A DNA stretch of 6,869 nucleotides from CAZDCZ01 sp964504155 (lineage in GTDB: Bacteria; Bacteroidota; Bacteroidia; Bacteroidales; UBA12077). Made by a program: the position numbers and the translations under genes. The notes under the pieces are model-generated. The model was not told the DNA's origin, did no database searches, and saw only the letters and a list, made by a program, of their open reading frames with translations. The stretch lies in the NCBI GenBank assembly GCA_964504155.1, contig CAZDCZ010000110.1, positions 1-6,869 on the forward strand, in the 5' to 3' direction. Below are positions 1 to 6,694 of the stretch, in pieces; position 1 is the first letter of the stretch, and each line of letters opens with the position of its first letter.

Positions 1-42
1 GAGAAAACAAATATATTGTATTAGAATAAAGTAATATAGTTT

Positions 43-522
43 ATGGGAACGAAAATAAGCGATGAGGGATTTATGAGAGAAGCAATAAAAGTATCTCTGG
101 AAAATATTACTAAAAATGGAGGTCCTTTTGGAGCTGTTATTGTAAAAGATGGTAAAATAATTGCAAAATCAGGTAATAGTGTAACAACCGATAATGATCC
201 AACGGCTCATGCCGAAGTAAATGTTATTCGTAAGGCTTCGAAAAAATTAGGAACTTTCGATTTAAGCGGATGTACTATTTATTCGTCGTGCGAACCTTGT
301 CCTATGTGTTTGGGGGCGATTTACTGGGCTCGGTTAGATAAATTATTCTTTGCAAATACAAAGGTAGATGCAAAAAATATTGGTTTCGACGATTCGTTTA
401 TTTACGAAGAATTTGAATTAGATATTAAAGACCGTAGTATTCCTACTGTTCAGATAATGCGCCATGACGCAATTGTTGTGTTTAATAATTGGATGAACAA
501 GGATGACAAAATAGAATACTAG
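43..522 (+). CDS. guaD: Guanine deaminase (CDA-fold, GuaD type)
   Basis: This 159-residue zinc hydrolase should convert guanine to xanthine and ammonia in the cytoplasm (purine salvage/catabolism). Visible are the zinc/proton-shuttle motif HAE at 56-58 (ligand His56, catalytic Glu58) and PCPMC at 85-89 (ligands Cys86, Cys89), the GGPFGAVIVKDG segment at 26-37, and GFDDSFIY at 114-121. From memory it aligns almost colinearly with Bacillus subtilis GuaD with an offset of 3: Asn45 matches Asn42, Asp117 matches the guanine-contacting Asp114, and the final Tyr159 matches the C-terminal active-site Tyr156. These features favour GuaD over the related tRNA deaminase TadA. The ATG is fixed by an in-frame TAG at 37-39; Met11 would cut into the first helix. 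No clear Shine-Dalgarno is seen. A DNA glycosylase gene follows after 26 nt on the same strand, probably cotranscribed. The length is normal and no key residue is missing. Confidence 0.93.
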   Translation: MGTKISDEGFMREAIKVSLENITKNGGPFGAVIVKDGKIIAKSGNSVTTDNDPTAHAEVNVIRKASKKLGTFDLSGCTIYSSCEPCPMCLGAIYWARLDKLFFANTKVDAKNIGFDDSFIYEEFELDIKDRSIPTVQIMRHDAIVVFNNWMNKDDKIEY

Positions 523-548
523 GTATTATAAAAAGCAAATAAATAAAA

Positions 549-1085
549 TTGAGTCCAAAATTAACAGAGAATTTCTTCCGTCGCGATGTTCTGAACGTTG
601 CTCCCGATTTACTTGGAAATATTATTGTGCGAAAATTCGATGATGGTTCTATTGAAAAATATATTATATGTGAAGTAGAAGCCTATCGCGGGGAAGAAGA
701 CTTGGCTTGTCATGCTAGCAAAGGGCGTACAGAACGAACAGATGTAATGTACCATCGGGGAGGATGTATGTACGTATATTTAATTTATGGAATACATTGG
801 ATGTTAAATATTGTATGTGGCGAAAAAGATAATCCTCAAGCAGTTTTAATACGAGGTGTAGAGCAATTTAATGGTCCCGGGAAATTAAGCAAAGAATTGC
901 AAATAGAAAAGAGTTTTAATACCGAGAGTATTGAAATGTCAACTAGAATTTGGATTGAGAAAAATCCTAATCTGAAAAATAAAAAAATTAAAACTGAAAA
1001 GCGGATAGGAATTGATTATTCTGGTAATATATGGAAAAATAAATTGTGGAGATTTATCCTTGATAATTTAAAAAGCAAATGCTAA
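549..1085 (+). CDS. DNA-3-methyladenine glycosylase, AAG/MPG family (TTG start)
   Basis: This 178-residue base-excision repair enzyme flips out and removes alkylated purines (3-methyladenine, 7-methylguanine), and in this family often hypoxanthine, leaving an abasic site. The AAG fold is recognisable from FFRRDVLNVAPDLLG at 9-23, the catalytic strand CEVEAY at 41-46, YVYLIYG at 75-81, GPGKL near 109-113 and the closing RIGIDYSGN/WRF segment. Mapped by eye to human AAG, Glu44 corresponds to the water-activating Glu125, Tyr46 to Tyr127, His55 to His136, Tyr77 to Tyr159, Asn87 to Asn169 and Arg102 to Arg182, so the active site is complete. The start is TTG: an in-frame TAA at 540-542 leaves no ATG or GTG before the conserved core. 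It follows guaD by 26 nt, so the two probably share a transcript. The stop lies 4 nt from the stop of the convergent gene. The length is slightly below the usual 190-200 residues, with no domain missing. Confidence 0.92.
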   Translation: MSPKLTENFFRRDVLNVAPDLLGNIIVRKFDDGSIEKYIICEVEAYRGEEDLACHASKGRTERTDVMYHRGGCMYVYLIYGIHWMLNIVCGEKDNPQAVLIRGVEQFNGPGKLSKELQIEKSFNTESIEMSTRIWIEKNPNLKNKKIKTEKRIGIDYSGNIWKNKLWRFILDNLKSKC

Positions 1086-1089
1086 TTAT

Positions 1090-2217
1090 TTATAATTTCT
1101 TTAAGAAGAATTCTTCATTAAAAATAATATATAAACCATAACTATAATCGAGTTTTGTTGAAATTAAATCGTAATAAGTTTGCAGGCGTATTCCCAGATT
1201 TATATTGTCGAATATTTCATCTTGATAACTCAAATCTACTGTAAGTAGTTGTCGTTCCGGCTCTTCTATATAGAATTTATAATCGGACACAGATTGAAAT
1301 ATAGGATTCCCTAAAGGCGAAATGTATTCGTTTGCATACCAATATCCTAGAGTTATTTTCGGACAACCAAGATCAAATAAAATAGTATTGTAAAATGCAT
1401 ATCCGTCTTTATAAATTTGTAATTGAGTTGGAGACAAGTCGTTGTAAATAAGATAATAAGAGTTTGTTGTTATTCTTTTTAAAAATTTATAATTAAGCGA
1501 ATAATTAATATTTATACCATAAGCTAAATTGAGTATAGTTTTTATGTTATCGTTATTAATATTTATCTGTCCACCTTGATGCAAAATTGTTCCTTGAAAA
1601 GGTAACGAAATATTAAAATTCTCGTTAGAAATAAGATTTAATTCCGAAAGAAACCCAACAGTTAGTTTTTCTTGAAAAGGGCTGTTTTTAAGAATAAACT
1701 TATTCCAATTTAACCAAATATTCGATTTTAAATATGGGAAATTAATTAAGAATTGTAATCCATTTTCAATATTGTTTTCAATAAGATTATCGAATTTATA
1801 TAATGGCGGAATTAATTTATAATTTAACGAACTGTAAATTGTGCCTAAAATAATATCTATATTAGTATTAATTTTATATTGAAAAGAAAATGTTGGTAAT
1901 ATATCTTTAAAGTTATCTCTTCCGCTATATTTTAAAAAATGTATTCCTCCCGATATTTTAATGTTTTTATTAGGATAATAGACCAAAGAAGGATCTAGAT
2001 GAAATCCAAGAAGGGTATAACCCTCTGAATAATTGCTGAAATATTCGTTGTTTTTAAAAAAATTATTGTTCTTAATATTAAGAAATAATGAATTGCTTTT
2101 AGTCGAATCAATTATCGAAGAAGCGTCAAAAATAGAATTAAAATCTTGAGAATAGCTTTTTATTATTAGAGCATTAAATAGAATGAAAAGAAATATTATT
2201 TTTATTTTCCGAAACAT
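1090..2217 (-). CDS. Secreted protein, probable outer-membrane beta-barrel, function unknown
   Basis: This 375-residue protein starts with a Sec signal peptide: MFRKIK, a hydrophobic core at about 7-19, and a likely cut after Ser23 in KSYS|QDFN, a style common in Bacteroidota. There is no lipobox Cys. The mature part is rich in Asn, Ile, Tyr and Phe and shows many short alternating amphipathic strands (for example DPSLVYYP, KISGGIHFLKYSG, QFLINFPYL, LTVDLSYQD, INLGIRLQTYYDL) broken by Asn/Asp/Gly turns. That pattern fits a transmembrane beta-barrel; no enzyme motif is seen. GYTLLGFHLDPSLVYYP at about 66-82 and GNPIFQSVSD near the C-terminus look like conserved landmarks of an unnamed Bacteroidota family, an impression from memory only. 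It lacks PorP/SprF, TonB-receptor and SusD hallmarks. It is divergent from the GT117 gene and convergent with the glycosylase. Asp37-Ser38-Thr39 fits the Bacteroidota O-glycosylation sequon D-(S/T)-(A/I/L/V/M/T). A true function cannot be assigned. Confidence 0.72.
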   Translation of the reverse strand: MFRKIKIIFLFILFNALIIKSYSQDFNSIFDASSIIDSTKSNSLFLNIKNNNFFKNNEYFSNYSEGYTLLGFHLDPSLVYYPNKNIKISGGIHFLKYSGRDNFKDILPTFSFQYKINTNIDIILGTIYSSLNYKLIPPLYKFDNLIENNIENGLQFLINFPYLKSNIWLNWNKFILKNSPFQEKLTVGFLSELNLISNENFNISLPFQGTILHQGGQININNDNIKTILNLAYGININYSLNYKFLKRITTNSYYLIYNDLSPTQLQIYKDGYAFYNTILFDLGCPKITLGYWYANEYISPLGNPIFQSVSDYKFYIEEPERQLLTVDLSYQDEIFDNINLGIRLQTYYDLISTKLDYSYGLYIIFNEEFFLKKL

Positions 2218-2248
2218 ATCTTACTAGAATTATCGACTATTGATTTCC

Positions 2249-2317
2249 GTAAATGTATAAAAAATAATGATATTTGTATATATTTACTAAGAATTAAACA
2301 ATAAGATAATTAGTAAA
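2249..2317. repeat. Overlapping inverted repeats in the divergent intergenic region
   Basis: Arm 1 is GTAAATGTATA at 2249-2259, arm 2 is TATATATTTACTAA at 2277-2290, and arm 3 is TTAGTAAA at 2310-2317. Arm 1 pairs with 2277-2287 over 11 bp with one G-U position. TTTACTAA at 2283-2290 pairs perfectly with arm 3 over 8 bp. The two pairings share 2283-2287, so they exclude each other. The region lies between the start codons of the minus-strand barrel gene (2217) and the plus-strand GT117 gene (2360). A shared operator or alternative leader hairpins are possible. The region is very AT-rich, so chance pairing is a real alternative. I saw no convincing full promoter for either gene here. Confidence 0.4.
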
Positions 2318-2359
2318 CGGTTATTTTATAAAAATAAAAAATTTTATAAATAAATAAGT

Positions 2360-5300
2360 ATGAATAAATACAAATTATATAATAAAGTATTTGGTTGGGT
2401 AGCATTTTTTATTGCAGCTATTGTTTATTTGCTTACAATAGAGCCAACAGCAAGTTTTTGGGATTGTGGTGAATTTATTGCAACAGCTTTTCGGCTAGAA
2501 GTTGGGCATCCTCCCGGAGCTCCTCTGTTTATGATAATGTCTAGATTTTTTACAATCTTCAGTATTCCCGAAAACGCTGCAAAGATGGTAAATATTCTTT
2601 CGGCCCTTGCTAGTGCTTTTACTATAATGTTTCTTTTTTGGACGATTACTCATCTTGCAAAAAAAATAATTATTAAAAACAATAACTATTCGATAAATAA
2701 TATTATTGCAATTATTGGCAGTGGATTTGTTGGAGCTATGTCTTATACTTTTTCCGATACTTTTTGGTTTTCGGCGGTTGAAGCTGAAGTATATGCAACA
2801 TCATCGTTATTTACGGCTATAGTTTTTTGGGCAATTCTTAAATGGGAAAACGAAGCAGGCGAAAAATATTCTAATCGATGGATTATTTTAATAGCTTATC
2901 TTATAGGACTGTCTATTGGCGTGCATTTGCTTAATTTATTAGCTATTCCTGCTATAGTTTTTGTGTATTATTTTAAAACTTATAAGGTAACAAAAAAAGG
3001 AATTTTTAATGCTTTACTTATATCTGTTGCATTACTTGGCTCTATAATGTACATAATTATTCCGGGTGTTTTTAAACTTGCTTCATGGTTCGAATTGCTT
3101 TTTGTAAATGGATTTGGATTACCATATAATTCGGGAGTTGTTTTTTATGTAATCCTGTTAATTGCAATATTAGTTGTAAGTCTTCGATATACTATTAAGC
3201 ATAATAAGGTTATTCTAAATACTTTGATACTTGGAATTACTGTAATTCTTATAGGGTATTCATCATTCTCTATGGTTGTTATTCGTTCTATTGCCGATCC
3301 TCCTATGGATCAGAATAATCCCGATAATGTGTTTAATTTATTAAGTTATATTAATAGAGAACAATATGGCGATAGACCACTTTTATACGGACAATCATTT
3401 AATGCACCTGTTATTTCAAGAGAAAAAGGGAAAGCTGTTTATGCAAAACAAGATGGTAAGTATAAAGTAGTCAATCATAAAGCTGTGATAAAATACGATT
3501 CTCGTTTTACTAGTTTCTTTCCTCGTATGTATAGTTCCGATTCCAGACATGTTAAAGATTATAAAGCCTGGGTCGATATTAATGGTAAATCAGTATCACT
3601 TTACGGAAATAATGGAAAATCAGAAAAGCTGGTAGTACCTTCATTTGGTGATAATTTGACTTTCTTTTTTAAATACCAGGTAGGATATATGTATTTGCGA
3701 TATTTTATGTGGAATTTTGCAGGACGTCAAAATGATATTCAGGGGCATGGAGGGATACTAAAAGGTAATTGGATTTCAGGAATACCGGTTATAGACAATG
3801 CAAGACTTGGAACTCAAGATAATTTGCCGCAACATATGAAAAATAATCACGGAAGGAATAAATATTATTTCTTACCATTATTGTTAGGATTAGCGGGTTT
3901 GTTATATCAGTATAAAAAGAGCAAAAACGACTTTTTTGTTGTTATGATGCTTTTTATTTTAACCGGATTAGCCATTGTTGTATATCTGAATCAATATCCG
4001 CATCAACCACGTGAGCGGGATTATGCCTATGCAGGTTCGTTTTATGCTTTTGCTATTTGGATAGGATTAGGTGTATTGGCTTTATTTAAGCTATTAAGTA
4101 AAAAATTGGCCGGCGGCATTTCTTCAATCACTGCCGTGATAATAAGTCTTTTGGCTGTGCCTACTGTTATGGCTTCTGAAAATTGGGACGATCACGATAG
4201 ATCGGGTTGTTACTCTGTTAAAGAGATTGCATATAATTATTTAAACACTTGTAAAAAAAATGCTATTATATTTACTAATGGCGATAACGATACTTTCCCT
4301 TTATGGTATGCTCAAGAAGTTGAAGGAATACGAACCGATGTGCGAGTGGTTAATCTTAGTTATTTGCGTGCCGATTGGTATATCAATCAAATGGCTCGAA
4401 AAGCGTACGAATCAGACCCATTGCCTTTCTCTTTACAGAAACGACAGTATCAAGAAGGTAGCCGAGATGTTGTACCTTTGATTAATAGAATAAATAAACC
4501 GGTTGATATTTATAAAGTAATGGAGTTTGTTAGAAGCGATAACGATAAAACTAAAATGCAATCTCCATTCGAACGAGGTAAAAGGATTAATTATATTCCT
4601 ACTAAACAAATTGAAATTCCAATCGACAAGAATCAGATTATTGAAAAAGAACTTGTAAGCGAAAAGTATAAAGATAAAATTGTTGGTGAAATGATTTGGA
4701 ATCCTAAACAACAATATTTTCTTAAAGATGGATTAATGTTATTAGATATTCTTGCTAATAACGATTGGAATAGACCAATTTATTGGGCAATTACTGTTAG
4801 TAGTGATAAGTACTTTAATTTAGATAAGTATTTTATGGTAACCGGATTAGCCTATCAGTTGGTGCCGATTAAAACACAGAATAAGTCAAATTCAAACGAG
4901 ATTGGTTTTGTCGATACCGATATCATGTATAATAATTTAATGAATAAATATCTTTGGGGAAGTGTTGAAGATACTAATGTGTATTTTAACGAGAATAATA
5001 GAAGAATGTATTCGAATATGAGATATAACTTCGGGAGACTTGCTAATGCGCTTATAAAGGAAGGAAAAGAAGATAAAGCCGAACAGGTACTAGATAGATG
5101 TGTTGAGTTATTGCCAAATTCTAGAATAGCATTTGATTATTCTATATTGCCAATTATTCGCTCGTATTATGCTTCTAATAATCCCGATAAAGCAAAAGAA
5201 ATATCGAAGCAATTATTCGATATATTAGCAGATGAATTATTGTTTTATAAAGATGTGATTAAAAAAAACAATAAAGAAATAAGCTTAGAGATAAGACAAG

Positions 5301-5410
5301 ATTTGTATATCATGCAACAGTTAGCAATATTGGCTCGAAATAACGGTCAAACAGATTATTCAGAAGATATTATGCATGAATTCGAGATGTATTTGCAATT
5401 AGTACAATAG
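2360..5410 (+). CDS. DUF2723/GT117 (TMEM260-like) integral membrane glycosyltransferase, putative protein O-mannosyltransferase
   Basis: This 1016-residue polytopic inner-membrane protein is of the DUF2723 family, classed with the human O-mannosyltransferase TMEM260. It probably transfers a sugar from a lipid-phosphate donor to exported proteins on the periplasmic face. The first helix (about 10-27) is followed by the acidic loop WDCGE at 34-38 (Asp35 and Glu38 as GT-C-like catalytic candidates) and GHPPGAPLF at 49-57. Further helices lie near 78-99, 114-132, 145-160 and 174-204, with several more to about 310. ADPPMD at 312-317 opens a roughly 190-residue soluble loop. Helices near 502-519, 524-543, 557-580 and 585-606 flank PRERDYAYAG at 550-559. 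The tail is soluble, with NGDNDTFPLWY at 640-650 and TPR-like helices from about 889. The ATG is fixed by an in-frame TAA at 2351-2353. It leads a likely operon with the two genes downstream. The family call is firm; the sugar and substrate are inferred. Confidence 0.9.
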   Translation: MNKYKLYNKVFGWVAFFIAAIVYLLTIEPTASFWDCGEFIATAFRLEVGHPPGAPLFMIMSRFFTIFSIPENAAKMVNILSALASAFTIMFLFWTITHLAKKIIIKNNNYSINNIIAIIGSGFVGAMSYTFSDTFWFSAVEAEVYATSSLFTAIVFWAILKWENEAGEKYSNRWIILIAYLIGLSIGVHLLNLLAIPAIVFVYYFKTYKVTKKGIFNALLISVALLGSIMYIIIPGVFKLASWFELLFVNGFGLPYNSGVVFYVILLIAILVVSLRYTIKHNKVILNTLILGITVILIGYSSFSMVVIRSIADPPMDQNNPDNVFNLLSYINREQYGDRPLLYGQSFNAPVISREKGKAVYAKQDGKYKVVNHKAVIKYDSRFTSFFPRMYSSDSRHVKDYKAWVDINGKSVSLYGNNGKSEKLVVPSFGDNLTFFFKYQVGYMYLRYFMWNFAGRQNDIQGHGGILKGNWISGIPVIDNARLGTQDNLPQHMKNNHGRNKYYFLPLLLGLAGLLYQYKKSKNDFFVVMMLFILTGLAIVVYLNQYPHQPRERDYAYAGSFYAFAIWIGLGVLALFKLLSKKLAGGISSITAVIISLLAVPTVMASENWDDHDRSGCYSVKEIAYNYLNTCKKNAIIFTNGDNDTFPLWYAQEVEGIRTDVRVVNLSYLRADWYINQMARKAYESDPLPFSLQKRQYQEGSRDVVPLINRINKPVDIYKVMEFVRSDNDKTKMQSPFERGKRINYIPTKQIEIPIDKNQIIEKELVSEKYKDKIVGEMIWNPKQQYFLKDGLMLLDILANNDWNRPIYWAITVSSDKYFNLDKYFMVTGLAYQLVPIKTQNKSNSNEIGFVDTDIMYNNLMNKYLWGSVEDTNVYFNENNRRMYSNMRYNFGRLANALIKEGKEDKAEQVLDRCVELLPNSRIAFDYSILPIIRSYYASNNPDKAKEISKQLFDILADELLFYKDVIKKNNKEISLEIRQDLYIMQQLAILARNNGQTDYSEDIMHEFEMYLQLVQ

Positions 5411-5462
5411 CTTTGCGATATTGCTTTATTGAAAGTGCAAATGGCAATTTAATAAATTGTAT

Positions 5463-5972
5463 ATGAAGAATGTAATTAGAATAGAAAATGGTAAATTGCC
5501 AATGCAGTTTATGTTAATTGGCTTTGTCTTAATTGTTTTGTCAATATTTTTTGTTGTAGAAAATCAGATAATTGGAGCTGTTTTAGTTATTCCCGGAATT
5601 TTTATTATTGCTATTCGCGAAGGTGTTTTGGTCGATAACGAAAATAAATCGGTATTCAGATATATTAAAATTTTTGTTTTCGAAAAGAAAGAATTAATAG
5701 ATTTTTCTGAAGTAAAATATCTGTCAATGGTAAAAGTAAATGTAAAGCAAACAATGAATGTTCTTACTATATCGAATACTCAAAGCAAAATAATGCGTAA
5801 AGTAAATTTAATATTCGAAAACAATAAACATAAGCAATTATTTCAATGTAATTTGCTCGATGCTCTCGAGAAAGCAAAACTAGTAGCTAATATCACCGAA
5901 TTAAAAATACTAAACCTAACTCATGGCAAAGAAGAATGGATAAACCCAACTAAAACCCCTGTTGCTATGTGA
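5463..5972 (+). CDS. Small membrane protein with two N-terminal helices and a PH-like C-terminal part
   Basis: I do not recognise a named family. From the ATG at 5463 the protein has 169 residues; an in-frame TTG at 5457 would add only two. Two hydrophobic helices (about 14-32 and 35-51) are separated by a short ENQ turn, forming a hairpin that leaves both ends on the same side, probably cytoplasmic. The rest, about 110 residues, is soluble and strand-rich: GVLVDNENKSVFRYIKIFVF, then ELIDFSEVKYLSMVKV, LTISNTQSKIMRKVNLIFE, and one helix at about LLDALEKAKLVANI. Two helices followed by several strands and a closing helix resemble bacterial PH-domain membrane proteins, but this is by pattern only. 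It begins 52 nt after the GT117 stop. Its TGA at 5970-5972 overlaps an ATG at 5972, an alternative start for the deacetylase, so the gene probably belongs to the same transcript. No catalytic motif is seen. Confidence 0.75.
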   Translation: MKNVIRIENGKLPMQFMLIGFVLIVLSIFFVVENQIIGAVLVIPGIFIIAIREGVLVDNENKSVFRYIKIFVFEKKELIDFSEVKYLSMVKVNVKQTMNVLTISNTQSKIMRKVNLIFENNKHKQLFQCNLLDALEKAKLVANITELKILNLTHGKEEWINPTKTPVAM

Positions 5973-6025
5973 TGATATGTAAAACGCTGATATGCCAAAT
6001 TCACCATAAATCATTCATAATTAAA

Positions 6026-6628
6026 ATGACGATTGCATCGAAGATATTTCGCAATATTATTTGGAATCATAAAAACGAAGAAAAAAAGATATATCTTACT
6101 TTCGACGATGGTCCAACACCCGGAATTACCGAATGGGTCTTATCTGTATTAGATGAGTATAATGCAAAAGCAAGTTTTTTCTGTTTAGGCGAGAATGTAG
6201 AAAAATATCCCGAAATATTTAATCATATTATTAATAATGGGCACTCAGTTGGGAATCATACTTATTCTCATTTAAACGGATGGCTAAACAAGAATAGTAA
6301 ATACTTTAACGATATTGAGCGTGCCGACACAATAATAAAATCGAAATTATTCCGACCTCCTTACGGTAAGATAAAACCTTCGCAAATAAAATATTTAAAA
6401 GAAAAATACCGAATTGTTATCTGGGATGTTCTATCGAAAGATTACGATTTGTCTATTTCGCCCGAGAAATGTTATAATCGTGTTCTCCGGAAAGCAAAAT
6501 CTGGTTCTATTATAGTGTTTCATGATACAATAAAAGCTCAAAAAAATTTACAATATGCTCTTCCGCGTATTTTAGAATATTATAATAATAAAGGATTTGA
6601 GTTTTGTAGTAAGCTGAGTTCGATATAA
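6026..6628 (+). CDS. Polysaccharide deacetylase, NodB homology domain (carbohydrate esterase 4)
   Basis: This 200-residue metal-dependent N-deacetylase removes acetyl groups from N-acetylated sugars such as peptidoglycan or surface glycan. All NodB motifs are present: TFDDGP at 25-30 (base Asp27, metal ligand Asp28), NHTYSH at 77-82 (metal ligands His78, His82), RPPYG at 110-114, the IWDVLSKDYD region at 132-141, and the VFHD motif at 164-167 with His166. The domain fills the protein. I chose the ATG at 6026 because the remaining N-terminus (KIFRNIIWNHKNEEKKIYLTFDDGP) resembles the short lead of Bacteroidota homologues. The alternatives are ATG at 5972, which overlaps the TGA of the preceding gene as TGATG, and GTG at 5969. 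They add 18-19 residues with no hydrophobic signal sequence. No clear export signal is seen from any start, so the location is uncertain. It is the last gene of the run that begins with the GT117 gene. The exact glycan cannot be told. Confidence 0.9.
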   Translation: MTIASKIFRNIIWNHKNEEKKIYLTFDDGPTPGITEWVLSVLDEYNAKASFFCLGENVEKYPEIFNHIINNGHSVGNHTYSHLNGWLNKNSKYFNDIERADTIIKSKLFRPPYGKIKPSQIKYLKEKYRIVIWDVLSKDYDLSISPEKCYNRVLRKAKSGSIIVFHDTIKAQKNLQYALPRILEYYNNKGFEFCSKLSSI

Positions 6629-6638
6629 GCTTTGTCCA

Positions 6639-6660
6639 CAGTTTCAATTAATGAAATCTG
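6639..6660 (+). other. Small hairpin just after the deacetylase stop
   Basis: CAGTTTCA at 6639-6646 pairs with TGAAA(T)CTG at 6652-6660, giving 8 bp with one bulged T at 6657 and an ATTAA loop. It starts 11 nt after the deacetylase stop codon. No T-run follows, so it does not look like an intrinsic terminator alone. It may stabilise the 3' end or be part of the larger structured patch that continues to 6746. Confidence 0.3.
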
Positions 6661-6694
6661 CCAAGCGGGAAAGCCAAAAACACATCATCTTTGC

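Noticed and set aside
1..42. Promoter or upstream gene end before guaD
   Set aside because: Only 42 nt are present, and I found neither a full promoter match nor a readable gene end.
2271..2276. TATTTG as a -7 element for the GT117 gene
   Set aside because: It is not a full TAnnTTTG, and the only TTG upstream (2240-2242) is 28 nt away, too far for the usual spacing.
2323..2350. Direct repeat ATTTTATAAA (2323-2332 and 2341-2350)
   Set aside because: It is low-complexity A/T sequence just before a start codon, easily explained by base composition.
4260..4481. 73-residue open frame on the plus strand
   Set aside because: It lies wholly inside the GT117 gene in another frame; the GT117 frame is clearly coding there with conserved motifs.
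4433..4714. 93-residue open frame on the minus strand
   Set aside because: It is antisense to the conserved C-terminal part of the GT117 gene, Phe/Ile/Asn-rich as expected from the complement of AT-rich coding DNA, with no recognisable domain.
5411..5462. Possible hairpin TTTGC...GCAAA in the gap after the GT117 gene
   Set aside because: The arms are only 5 bp, with a long loop and no T-run, so it is not a credible terminator.
6686..6693. CATCTTTG as a -7 promoter element
   Set aside because: It misses the first T of TAnnTTTG, and there is no TTG at the proper distance upstream.
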